Source: Didemnitutus sp047777955 (GTDB taxonomy: Bacteria > Verrucomicrobiota > Verrucomicrobiia > Opitutales > Opitutaceae). Taken from it: a stretch of 64,000 nucleotides of DNA. A program made the translations under genes and the position numbers. The DNA is taken from assembly GCF_047777955.1 (NCBI RefSeq), contig NZ_CP180537.1, positions 806,001 to 870,000 of the forward strand, given 5' to 3'. Below are positions 17,892-26,527 of the stretch, one piece after another; the stretch's first letter is position 1, and the number at the start of each line of letters is the position of its first letter. The notes beneath the pieces are model-generated. The model searched no databases. It saw only the letters and a program-made list of their open reading frames with translations, and was not told where the DNA came from.

Positions 17892-19033
17892 ATGCCGACT
17901 TCCCCTCCATCGCCGCGCCCGAGCCGGTCCTCGACGAGACCGTCGTGCTGCCCGCCGAGGCGTTCTTCGTGCGCCGCGTGCCGCTCGATCCCGCCGCCGA
18001 GGCGGCCGACCAGGTCGAGCTGGCGCTCGAGACCCACGCGCCGTTCGCGCTGGGACAACTTTTCTACGGCTACCGCCGCGCCGCCGATGGCGCCAGCGCG
18101 CTGGTGTTCGCCACCCACCGCCGCCTCTTCGCCGCCGAGGGCTGGGACGGCGCCGCCGCGGTGCTGCCGGCGTTCGCCGCCCTGCTCGGCGAGCCGCCGC
18201 CGCGCCGCCAGGTCCGCACCTGGAGCGACGGGGACTCGCTCGTCGTCGCCGCCTGGGACGGGCAGGGCAGCCTGCCGGCGCTCGTGCTCGCGCGCAAAGT
18301 CGAGCCCGCCACCGAGGCTGCCGATCGCGAGAGCCTGTTCGCCGAGGCCCGGGCCCGCCTGGGCGAGCTCGGCGCGGTGGAGGAGTTCGCCGGCCCCGTC
18401 AGCGTCGCGCTCAAGAAGCAGAACTGGGAATTTTCCGTGGCCCGCCGCGCCGGCGGCACTCTGGTGACGACCTTCGACGAGGCCGCGGTGCAGGCGATGG
18501 ACGTGCGCGACAAGGAGGTGCTCGCCACCCGCCGCGCCACCCAGCAGCGCGACCGGCTGCTCTGGCGCATCCTTCAGGCTTCCGCCGGCGCCATCGCCTT
18601 CGCCGTCGTGCTCGAGGTGGCGCTCTTCCTCGGCGGCATCCTCCTCAACCAGCAGCGCGAGGCGCAGCGCGCCGTCGCCGGCGAGGTGGAGAAGATCCAG
18701 ACCGCCCAGGCGTTGGGCACGCGCATCGAGGAGATGGCGCAGCGCCGCCTCCGCGCGATGGAGATGCTCGCCGTCGTCAACGCCGTGCGCCCCGCCGGCA
18801 TCGTCTTTTCCCGATCCACCACCGCGGGCCGCGACACGCTCGAGGTCGAGGGCCAGTCCGCCAACGCCGACAACGTCGGCACCTTCGAGTCGGCCGTGCG
18901 CGCCCTGCCGCAGGTGGCGACCCTCGAGGTCTCCAACGTCGGCCTGCGCGACGGCCTGACGACGTTCCGCTTCGTCACGACGTTCAAGGACGGCTCGCTT
19001 GCCGCCGTGGCCGGCACGGGAGGTGCGAAATGA
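17892..19033 (+). CDS. gspL: Type II secretion GspL/PilM-N-like inner-membrane protein, one frameshift
   Basis: ATG 17892 follows gspK by 1 nt. The frame is lost at codon 2: one extra base in the CC of ATGCC gives M-P-D-F-P-S-I. It then runs on as an ASKHA-type cytoplasmic domain (VLDETVVLPAEAFFVRRVPL, THRRLFAAEGW). A transmembrane helix follows (ASAGAIAFAVVLEVALFLGGIL), then a coiled coil and a ferredoxin-like periplasmic domain ending VAGTGGAK. The length is 3n+2, consistent with one lost base. GspL links the GspE ATPase to the inner-membrane platform. Confidence 0.82.
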
Positions 19034-19550
19034 AGCGCTTCTTCCTCACGCGCACGCTGCGCGAAAGGGCCTGCTGGTCGCCTTCGTGGCGCTCGTGGCG
19101 ATCGTCTGGCTGGTCAGCGCCGCCGGCCGCACCCGGCTCCGGATCGCCGACTGGCGCTCGCTCCGCACCGCGGGCGAGGAACAGCGCCTCTGGCTCGGCA
19201 ACCGGGCCGAGATCGAGGCGCGCTCCGCCAAGGCCACCGCGCAGCTCGACCCGGCCAAGACGCTCAACGGCACGCGCCTCGTGGCCGAGATGAGCACGCT
19301 CGCCGCCCAGGCCGGCCTCACCGCCGAGGTGTCGGGCCAGCGCAGCGAGCGCACGACCCAGTTCGCGTTCCACTCCGCCCAGGTCTCGTTCCGCCGCGCC
19401 GACATGGGCGCGCTGGTGAAGTTCTACGAGAGCCTCTCCGCGCGCTCGCCCTACGTCGGTCTCGAACAGGTCTCGCTTGCGGCCGATCGCGGCGCCCCCG
19501 GCACGGTCAACGCCACCTTCCGCGTCGTCGCGGCCGAGCTGCAGCGCTGA
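19030..19550 (+). CDS. gspM: Type II secretion GspM-like protein, one frameshift
   Basis: ATG 19030 overlaps the gspL stop (ATGA). After MKRFFLTRTLRE one missing base near 19065 shifts the frame into a membrane helix (GLLVAFVALVAIVWLVSAAG), then a periplasmic coiled coil and a ferredoxin-like domain (FAFHSAQVSFRRADMGALVKF, ending VVAAELQR). Size, topology and place after gspL match GspM. Last gene of the + strand secretion operon. Confidence 0.8.
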
Positions 19551-19615
19551 ACTGCCGGCTTGCCGGCGCGCGGGAGCTTGGCTTCGCTGCCGGCGGGCCA
19601 AGCACTCCTTCCGTC

Positions 19616-19882
19616 ATGAATTTCCTCGGCATCGTCTTCGGAGGCGCGGTCGTTCTCGCGCTGCTCGCCCTGTGGGTCTACGCGCTCGTGTCCGCGATCC
19701 AGAACGAGCGGCTCGACTCGGCGCGGCGCCTCGCCTGGGTGCTCGTCATTCTCCTCGTCAACGGTCTCGGCGCGCTCCTTTACCTGCTCATCGCCCCGAA
19801 CCGACCCAGCGCGGAAGAGATCCGGCTGGCCGCCGCCCTGCGCCGCCGCGACGCCCTCCAGCGGGTCATGCGCCGCGCCTGA
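19616..19882 (+). CDS. Small two-helix membrane protein, PLD-nuclease N-terminal (PLDc_N) type
   Basis: 88 residues. Two membrane helices (IVFGGAVVLALLALWVYALVS and WVLVILLVNGLGALLYLLI) joined by a short charged loop (NERLDSARRLAW), then PNRPSAEEIRL and a basic tail. The pattern is that of PLDc_N proteins, which resemble the N-terminus of cardiolipin synthase but lack the catalytic HKD motif. Function unknown; no operon partner is clear. Confidence 0.7.
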   Translation: MNFLGIVFGGAVVLALLALWVYALVSAIQNERLDSARRLAWVLVILLVNGLGALLYLLIAPNRPSAEEIRLAAALRRRDALQRVMRRA

Positions 19883-19981
19883 GCGGTGAGCCGGGCGAGA
19901 GGTGACGCCCGATTGCACAAGGCTTGTTAAATCGCGCCGCCCGCCGTTTCCCGGCTTGAGCCGCGTGCGCGCGCGGCGAAG

Positions 19982-21673
19982 ATGCGCCGCGTGACTCGGG
20001 CCCCGCGAGCGTTGCTGGCTGCGCTGTTTTCCCTCGGCTTCGCCGGGGCGGCGGCAGCCGCCGTCTCGCCCGACACCAATCTCACCGCCGACGAACAGGC
20101 GTCGCGCTTCCTCGCCCAGGCGACTTTCGGTCCGACCAGCGACGCGATCGCGGAGCTCCGCCAGCTCGGCTACAACTACAGCGCCTGGTTCGACCTCCAG
20201 GCGAGCCGGCCGCAGACGAAGGCGCTCGACATCCTCGCCGCCGCGCGCGCCGCCGGCTCGTTCACCACCAGCGACAAGAACCACAACCGCCGCGCCCGCA
20301 CGCAGGTCATGCTCACCGCGCCCGACCAGCTGCGCCAGCGCGTCGCCTACGCGCTGAGCCAGATTCTGGTCGTGTCCGACGCCGACACGACCATCGCCAA
20401 TGCCGGCGACGGCTCCTCGAGCTGGTGGGACATGCTCGCCCGCAACGCGCTCGGCAACTTCAAGACGCTGATGCTGGACGTGACGCGGCACCCGATGATG
20501 GGCCGTTACCTCAGTCACTACAAAAACCGCAAGGCCAACCCGGCCACCGGCACGCGCCCCGACGAGAACTACGCCCGCGAGGTGATGCAGCTCTTCACCA
20601 TCGGCCTCTACCAGCTCAACGCCAACGGCACCTACGTCACCGACGGCACCGGCCGCCCGCTCGAGACCTACACCAACGACAACATCACCGAATTCGCGCG
20701 CGTCTTCACCGGCTTCACCGACGAGAGCACCAACAACACCGGCACCGGCACGGGCCGCACCGATTTCCCGAGCGCCACCGCGGACTACACCAGCCCCATG
20801 CGCATGTGGGAGGGCCAGCACGACACCGGCGCGAAGACGCTGCTCGCCTACGCCGGCGCGCGGAAACCGAACCTGCCCGCGGGCCAGGCCGGCCTCGCCG
20901 ACGTCAGCGACGCGCTCGACAACCTGATCGAGCATCCGAGCTGCGCCCCGTTCATCTCCCGCCTGCTCATCCAGCGCCTCGTCACCTCGAACCCCAGCGA
21001 CGCCTACGTCGGCCGCGTCGCCGCCGTGTTCGCCAACAACGGCGCCGGCGTGCGCGGCGACCTGCTGGCGGTGGTGAAGGCCATCCTCCTCGACAACGAG
21101 GCGCGCGGGCTCGCGATGCTCACCGATCCCGAGCACGGCAAGCTGCGCGAGCCGTTCCTGCGTCTCACGCACGTGCTCCGCGCCTTCAAGTTCACCCTCG
21201 CCGTCGGCACGACCGTCATCCCCTACGACCTCGGCGCGTTCACCGAGAGTTCGATGGGGCAGTTTCCCCTCGGCTCGCCGTCGGTGTTCAACTTCTACTC
21301 GCCCGACTACGAACCGCCCGGCGCGATCTCGAACGCGCGGCTGGTCGGTCCGGAATTCCAGATCCTCAACGCCGTCACCGCCGTCGCGTTCCCCAACGCG
21401 CTCAACACCCTCCTCAACAGCGGCACGGGCAACATGCGCCTCGACCTCTCCGCCCAGGAGGCGCTCGCGGCCAGCCCCGAGGCGCTGCTCGACAACCTCG
21501 ACCTGCTCCTCACCCACGGCACGCTCAGCGCCGACAGCCGCACGAAGATCCTCGCCGCCGTCAACGGTATCACCGCCGGCATGGTGCCCAATGGCAGCAA
21601 CCTCAACCAGCAGCGCGCGCGTCTCGCCGTCTACCTCGTGACGCTGTCGCCCGACTACGCCATCCTCAAGTGA
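19982..21673 (+). CDS. DUF1800 family secreted protein
   Basis: 563 residues. Signal peptide ends near AAAAAVSPD. Typical DUF1800 text: ASRFLAQATFGPT, DQLRQRVAYALSQILVV, PDENYAREVMQLFTIGLY, GSPSVFNFYSPDYEPPG. The function of the family is unproven; it is almost always paired with DUF1501, as here. The stop overlaps the GTG of the DUF1501 gene, so the pair is translationally coupled. It lies between the two halves of the type II secretion system, which could export it. Confidence 0.92.
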   Translation: MRRVTRAPRALLAALFSLGFAGAAAAAVSPDTNLTADEQASRFLAQATFGPTSDAIAELRQLGYNYSAWFDLQASRPQTKALDILAAARAAGSFTTSDKNHNRRARTQVMLTAPDQLRQRVAYALSQILVVSDADTTIANAGDGSSSWWDMLARNALGNFKTLMLDVTRHPMMGRYLSHYKNRKANPATGTRPDENYAREVMQLFTIGLYQLNANGTYVTDGTGRPLETYTNDNITEFARVFTGFTDESTNNTGTGTGRTDFPSATADYTSPMRMWEGQHDTGAKTLLAYAGARKPNLPAGQAGLADVSDALDNLIEHPSCAPFISRLLIQRLVTSNPSDAYVGRVAAVFANNGAGVRGDLLAVVKAILLDNEARGLAMLTDPEHGKLREPFLRLTHVLRAFKFTLAVGTTVIPYDLGAFTESSMGQFPLGSPSVFNFYSPDYEPPGAISNARLVGPEFQILNAVTAVAFPNALNTLLNSGTGNMRLDLSAQEALAASPEALLDNLDLLLTHGTLSADSRTKILAAVNGITAGMVPNGSNLNQQRARLAVYLVTLSPDYAILK

Positions 21674-23313
21674 GCGCGCCGCACCCCATCTCCCGCCGCG
21701 AGTTCATCGGCCAGGCCAGCTGCGCCGGCGTCAAGGGCACCGCCGTCCTCTCCACGCTGCTCTCGCTCCGCCTCGCCAACTCCCTCGCCGCCCAGACCGC
21801 GTCGTCGGACTACAAGGCGCTCGTCTGCCTCTTCCTCGCCGGCGGCAACGACTCGTTCAACATGCTCGTGCCCACCACGGGCGCGGAATACGACGCCTAC
21901 GCCAAGGTGCGCGGCAACCTCGCGCTGGCGAAGGACACGCTGCTCCAGATCACGCCGTCGAACCTCGGCGGCCGCACGCTGGGCGTGCACCCGTCGATGA
22001 CCGAGGTGCGCGACCTCTTCGCCGCCGGCCGGCTCGCCTTCGTCGCCAACGTCGGTTCGCTCGTGCGGCCGACGACGCTGGCCGACTACAAGGCCAACAA
22101 ATACCGCCCGGTCTCGCTCTACTCGCACGCCGACCAGATCAAGCAGTGGCAGACGTGCATGCCCGACCAGCGCACCGCCGTCGGCTGGGGCGGCCGCGCC
22201 GCCGACATCATCAAGTCGCTCAACTCCCCGAGCATGGTCTCCATGCTCATCTCGCTCTCCGGCCAGAACACGTTCCTCACCGGCGAGCGCTCGTTCGGCT
22301 ACACCGTCTCCGCCAGCGGCGCCACCGCGCTCAGCGGCTACGATCCGGCGGCGAAGAACAACCTCAACGCGCTCCGCACCGCCGCGGCCGACAGCCTGCT
22401 CGAGGCCGACTACCGCAGCCTCTTCGAGAAAAGCTACGGCGGCAGCACGGCCGACGCGGTCGACGCCTACTACGAGTTCTCCGGCGCGCTCAGCGGCGTG
22501 ACGCTCGCCACCGCCGTGCCCTCCGGCAATTCGCTCGCCAGCAACCTCGCCATGATCGCCAAGATCGCCTCGGTGAACGGCAAGCTCGGCGTGAAGCGCC
22601 AGGTGTTCTTCGTCCAGCTCGGCGGCTGGGACCACCACGACGAGCTCCTCAACAACCAGGTGACCATGCTCCGCACCGTCAGCCAGGCCGTCGGCTTCTT
22701 CCACACCGCGCTCGGCGAGGTCGGCCTGCAGAACAACGTCACGCTCTTCACCGCCTCCGACTTTGCGCGCACGCTCACCTCGAACGGCAACGGCTCCGAC
22801 CACGCCTGGGGCGGCAACCACTTCGTGCTCGGCGGCGCGGTCGCCGGCGGCCGCGTCGCGGGTAACCGGGACCAGGGCTACTATCCCGACTTCCAGCAGC
22901 TCGCGAGCTACGACACCGGCCAGGGGCGCCTCGTGCCCGGCATCGCCGTCGACGAATACGCGCGCGACCTGCTCAGCTGGTTCGGCGTCGGCGCGGGCGA
23001 TCTGGATTACGTGTTGCCGGCGTTCAGCAGCCGCTTCGGCGGCCGGCCCGAGCTCGGCCTGATGACGAGCAGCCCGGCGTCCGGCGGCACGGGCGGCACC
23101 GGTTCGCCCGGCTCGGGCGGGACCGGCACGGGCACGGGCGGCGGCAGCGGTTCCTCGGGCGGCGGCGGAGGCGGCGGCGGCGGTTCGCCGACGATCCTCG
23201 GTGCAGCGGCCATCGGCGGCGCCCTGTTGCTGAAGAAGCTCGCCGACCGCAAGGCCCGGCTCGCCGCCGAGCGTGCGGCCCAGCCCGACCGGACGCCGGA
23301 CGAAGCGCGCTGA
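21670..23313 (+). CDS. DUF1501 family secreted protein with Gly-rich C-terminal tail
   Basis: 547 residues from GTG 21670 (overlaps the DUF1800 stop). The N-terminus has a twin-arginine-like signal (SRREFIGQASCAG). The DUF1501 domain shows CLFLAGGNDSFNML, HADQIKQWQT, GGWDHHDELL and SDHAWGGNHFVLGG, the metal-site pattern of the alkaline-phosphatase-like superfamily. After the domain comes a long Gly/Ser/Thr linker with nine consecutive Gly, a hydrophobic stretch (ILGAAAIGGALLL) and a basic tail. That tripartite tail resembles GlyGly-CTERM sorting signals, but it is followed by about 28 more charged residues. Confidence 0.9.
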   Translation: MSAPHPISRREFIGQASCAGVKGTAVLSTLLSLRLANSLAAQTASSDYKALVCLFLAGGNDSFNMLVPTTGAEYDAYAKVRGNLALAKDTLLQITPSNLGGRTLGVHPSMTEVRDLFAAGRLAFVANVGSLVRPTTLADYKANKYRPVSLYSHADQIKQWQTCMPDQRTAVGWGGRAADIIKSLNSPSMVSMLISLSGQNTFLTGERSFGYTVSASGATALSGYDPAAKNNLNALRTAAADSLLEADYRSLFEKSYGGSTADAVDAYYEFSGALSGVTLATAVPSGNSLASNLAMIAKIASVNGKLGVKRQVFFVQLGGWDHHDELLNNQVTMLRTVSQAVGFFHTALGEVGLQNNVTLFTASDFARTLTSNGNGSDHAWGGNHFVLGGAVAGGRVAGNRDQGYYPDFQQLASYDTGQGRLVPGIAVDEYARDLLSWFGVGAGDLDYVLPAFSSRFGGRPELGLMTSSPASGGTGGTGSPGSGGTGTGTGGGSGSSGGGGGGGGGSPTILGAAAIGGALLLKKLADRKARLAAERAAQPDRTPDEAR

Positions 23314-23453
23314 CCTCGCCGCGCCGGAAGGGAACCGGGATCGATCCGCGCCGCCGTCGGGTCTGGTTCGCTGGCGTCAGCTGCGATCATGCCGGCGCCT
23401 TCGCGCGTGCGCTCCGCGGACAAGGCGGGCGGTGGTGCGCGAGGCGCGATCGC

Positions 23454-24707
23454 TCAGAACTTGAAGCTCGCGCTGACCTGGAAGACGGCGCTGACGATGG
23501 CGTAGGCGATGAAGGCGACGAAGAGGAAGGCGGAGAGCAGCACGCCGGTGGAGATGACCTGCGTGAGGAGGTTCACCTGGCGTGCCAGGTCGTCCTGGTA
23601 GGAGGCGGAGATGGCGCGCAGGCTGGGGGCGAGCTGGCCGGTGCTCTCGCCGACGGCGAGCCGGTCGATGACCAGCGGCGGGAAGCAGTCGGTCTTGGCC
23701 AGCGAGGAGGAGAGGCTCTCGCCCTCGAGCACGCGGCTGGTGGCGTCGCGGAAGGCGGCCTGGAGCGAGCGGTTGGCGATGGTGCGCTCGGTCATGCGCA
23801 GCGCCTCGGCGGTGGTGACGCCGTTCTCCAGCAGCACGGCGAGGGTGGAGGCGAAGCTTTGCACGGTGGCGGCGGTGACGAAGCGGCCGGTGAACGGCGC
23901 GCGCACGAGCCAGGCGTCGGTGGCGGCGCGGCCGGGCTGGCTCTTGCGCCAGCGCCAGAAGAAGACGGCGGTGAGCACGGCGCCGACCACGACGATGAGG
24001 CCGTAGCGGATGAGGAAGTCCGACAGGCCGACGAGCAGCCGCGTGGCCCAGGGCATCTTGCCGCCGAGCGAGCTGAGCAGCGTCTGGAGGCGCGGCAGGA
24101 GGAAGAAGATGAAGAAGAGGATGACGCCGATCGCGATCACGCAGACGAAGACCGGATAGGAGAGCGCGGCGGCGAGCGAGCGGCGGATCTCGCGCTGCTG
24201 GGTGTAGTGCTGGATGAGGCGCTGCAGCACTTCGCGGAGGTTGCCCGTGGCCTCGCCGGCGGCGATGAGGTTGACGGCGTGGGTGCTGAACGTGCCCGGC
24301 AGCGACTCCATCGCCTGCGAGAGCGGCAGGCCCTCGCTGAGGCGTTCCCAGAGCGCGACGCAGAGCCCGCGCAGCTGCGGCTCCTGCAGGCGCTGGCTGA
24401 GCAGGCGCACGGCCTCGCCGGCGGGCAGGCCGCTGCCGATGAGGTCGGAGAGCGACTGGAAGAACGGCAGCTGGAGCTTGTCGCTGAACTGGCGGTGCGC
24501 GCCGCGCTCGGCGAAGAGCGCGGGCAGGGCGTCGGCGACCGCCGCGCTCTTCTTTGCCGCGGCGGGGGCGCCGATCTCGCTCAGGCGGACCGGCTGCAGC
24601 CCGCGCGCGGCGAGGAGGCGGGCGGCGTCCTTGCGGCTGGGGGCGTCGAGCGTCGCCTCGACGGTCTGGCCGTTCGCGGAGCGGGCGGTGTAGGCGAAGC
24701 GGGGCAC
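23454..24707 (-). CDS. gspF: Type II secretion inner-membrane platform protein GspF
   Basis: 417 residues, GTG start at 24707. N-terminal MPRFAYTARSANGQTVEATLDA is the usual GspF opening. Two repeated T2SSF domains follow (FFQSLSDLIGSGLPAGEAVRLL and SFASTLAVLLENGVTTAEALRM), with three membrane helices. The family motif GEATGNLREVL recurs as GESTGQLAPSL in the second copy. It works with GspE, GspL and GspM. It is separated from gspE by 117 bp holding an inverted repeat. Confidence 0.95.
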   Translation of the reverse strand: MPRFAYTARSANGQTVEATLDAPSRKDAARLLAARGLQPVRLSEIGAPAAAKKSAAVADALPALFAERGAHRQFSDKLQLPFFQSLSDLIGSGLPAGEAVRLLSQRLQEPQLRGLCVALWERLSEGLPLSQAMESLPGTFSTHAVNLIAAGEATGNLREVLQRLIQHYTQQREIRRSLAAALSYPVFVCVIAIGVILFFIFFLLPRLQTLLSSLGGKMPWATRLLVGLSDFLIRYGLIVVVGAVLTAVFFWRWRKSQPGRAATDAWLVRAPFTGRFVTAATVQSFASTLAVLLENGVTTAEALRMTERTIANRSLQAAFRDATSRVLEGESLSSSLAKTDCFPPLVIDRLAVGESTGQLAPSLRAISASYQDDLARQVNLLTQVISTGVLLSAFLFVAFIAYAIVSAVFQVSASFKF

Positions 24708-24713
24708 GCGGCT

Positions 24714-24818
24714 AGTTGAGGGTTGAGAGTTGAGGGTTGAGAACCAAGCAGGCGGCAGAAGGCGATACGAGGAACCGGTGGTTCGAGACTCTCAACTCTG
24801 AACCCTCAACTCTCAACT
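24714..24818. repeat. Inverted array of a 7-nt repeat between gspE and gspF
   Basis: The left arm is four tandem copies of GTTGAGN (24714-24746); the right arm, from about 24785, is the same array inverted with a few changes. About 34 nt separate them, so the transcript could fold into a long stem. No ORF inside. Confidence 0.8.
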
Positions 24819-24824
24819 GCTGGA

Positions 24825-26525
24825 TCATTTCTCCGCCACCGTGATCACGCGGAGGACTTCCTCGAGCGTGGTGTGGCCGGCCATGACCTTGGCCCAGCCG
24901 GATTGCTGGAGGGTGCGCATGCCGTGGTCGCGGGCGACCTTGGCGAGGGCGCGGGTCGACTCGCGGTGGACGATGAGGTCGTGCAGCGACTCGTCGGGCT
25001 TGAGGATCTCGAAGAGGCCGATGCGGCCGCGATAGCCGGTGTTGCGGCAGCGCTCGCAGCCGCAGGGCTTCGGGACGTGCGTGACGCCGTCGGCGAGCGC
25101 GGCGTCGAGACCGAGGATCGCGAGCGTGTCGCGCAGCTTCATCGCGCTGATCGGCTCCCGGCCGGCGCAGTCGGGGCAGAGGCGGCGGACGAGGCGCTGC
25201 GCGATGACGAGCTCGATCGAGGAGGCGACGAGGAACGGCTCGATGCCCATGTCGATCAGGCGCGTGATGGCGCCGGGAGCGTCGTTCGTGTGCAGCGTCG
25301 AGAAGACCAGGTGACCCGTGAGCGAGGCGCGGATGGCGATGTCGGCCGTCTCGCGGTCGCGGATTTCGCCGACCATGATGACGTCGGGGTCCTGGCGGAG
25401 GACGTGGCGCAGCGCGCTGGCGAAGGTGAGGCCGATCTCGGGACGGACCTGCATCTGGTTCGAGCCGGGCACCTCGTATTCGATCGGGTCCTCGACGGTG
25501 ACGATGCGGAGGTCGGTCGAGTTGATCTTGCGGAGAAAGGCGTTCAGCGAGGTCGACTTGCCGGAGCCGGTCGGACCGGTGACGAGGATGATGCCGTGCG
25601 GGTAGTCGAGGACCTTGGTGATGACGGCCTGCTCGGACTCATCCATGCCGAGCCGGTCCATCGTGTAGGCTTCCTTCTTCTGGTTGAGGAGGCGGAGCGA
25701 GACGGACTCGGCGTAGATGGTCGGGATGGTCGAGACGCGGATATCGAGGACGTTGTCGCCGGCCTTGAAGTTGATGCGGCCGTCCTGCGGCAGGCGTTTT
25801 TCCGAGATGTTGAGGCGCGCCATGATCTTCAGGCGCGAGATGATGGCGTCTTGGTAACGCAGCAGGTTTTCCGGGACCGGGACGGGGACGAGCAGGCCGT
25901 CGACGCGGTAGCGGATGCGGAGCTGGCCTTCCTGCGGTTCGAAATGGATGTCGGTGGCGCCGTCCTCGATGGCCTGGGCGATGATGTCGCGGACGAAGCG
26001 CACGACGGCGGCGTCGGCGTCGGCCTCGATGTTGAGCGCTTGGCCGGAGGCGAAAGTGTCGGGCTCGTCGGTGTCGTCCTCGATGCTGCCCGCGCCGACG
26101 CCGTAGTTCTCGATGATGAGCTGGCGGAGGCGGTCGGCGGCGGCGAGGTGCCATTGCACGGGGCGCGCGGTGAAGACGGCGACCCAGTCGCGCACGTCGT
26201 CGTCGGGCGGCCAGGAGGTGGCGAGGTGGAGCGGGCCGTCGCCGTCGCCCTTGGCCTCGCCCAGGCGGACGGGCAGCACCTGGTAATCGTGCACGAGGCG
26301 GGCGGGCAGGATGCTGATGGCGTCGGCGTCCGCGGCCAGGCTGGGCACGACGGGCAGGCGCGTCTGCTCGGCGAGGAACGGCAGGACGGCGCCGGGCGCG
26401 AGATTGCGGAAGACGGCGAGGAGTTCCTGGCGCTCGCCGCGGGGCGCTTCGCGGAGCTGGCGAAGCTGGTCCGCGTCGGGCCAGTCGCGCAGGAATTCGG
26501 GCGTGGCGGCCGGCGTGGCGGGCAT
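24825..26525 (-). CDS. gspE: Type II secretion ATPase GspE
   Basis: 566 residues; ATG 26525 lies 2 nt past the gspD stop. Cytoplasmic hexameric ATPase powering pseudopilus assembly. N1E domain first, then the N2E/C-terminal ATPase with Walker A GPTGSGKS near residue 315. The Asp box TVEDPIEYEVPG, Walker B DPDVIMVGEIRDRET and His box THTNDAPGAITRL-type sequence (FSTLHTNDAPG) follow. The tetracysteine zinc module is present (CPDC about 450, then CGCERC about 490). No frameshift. Confidence 0.96.
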   Translation of the reverse strand: MPATPAATPEFLRDWPDADQLRQLREAPRGERQELLAVFRNLAPGAVLPFLAEQTRLPVVPSLAADADAISILPARLVHDYQVLPVRLGEAKGDGDGPLHLATSWPPDDDVRDWVAVFTARPVQWHLAAADRLRQLIIENYGVGAGSIEDDTDEPDTFASGQALNIEADADAAVVRFVRDIIAQAIEDGATDIHFEPQEGQLRIRYRVDGLLVPVPVPENLLRYQDAIISRLKIMARLNISEKRLPQDGRINFKAGDNVLDIRVSTIPTIYAESVSLRLLNQKKEAYTMDRLGMDESEQAVITKVLDYPHGIILVTGPTGSGKSTSLNAFLRKINSTDLRIVTVEDPIEYEVPGSNQMQVRPEIGLTFASALRHVLRQDPDVIMVGEIRDRETADIAIRASLTGHLVFSTLHTNDAPGAITRLIDMGIEPFLVASSIELVIAQRLVRRLCPDCAGREPISAMKLRDTLAILGLDAALADGVTHVPKPCGCERCRNTGYRGRIGLFEILKPDESLHDLIVHRESTRALAKVARDHGMRTLQQSGWAKVMAGHTTLEEVLRVITVAEK

Positions 26526-26527
26526 GG

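Noticed and set aside
19616..19882. PLDc_N protein as a type II secretion component
   Set aside because: It follows the gsp operon by 65 bp but has no secretion motif, and the family is found in many unrelated contexts.
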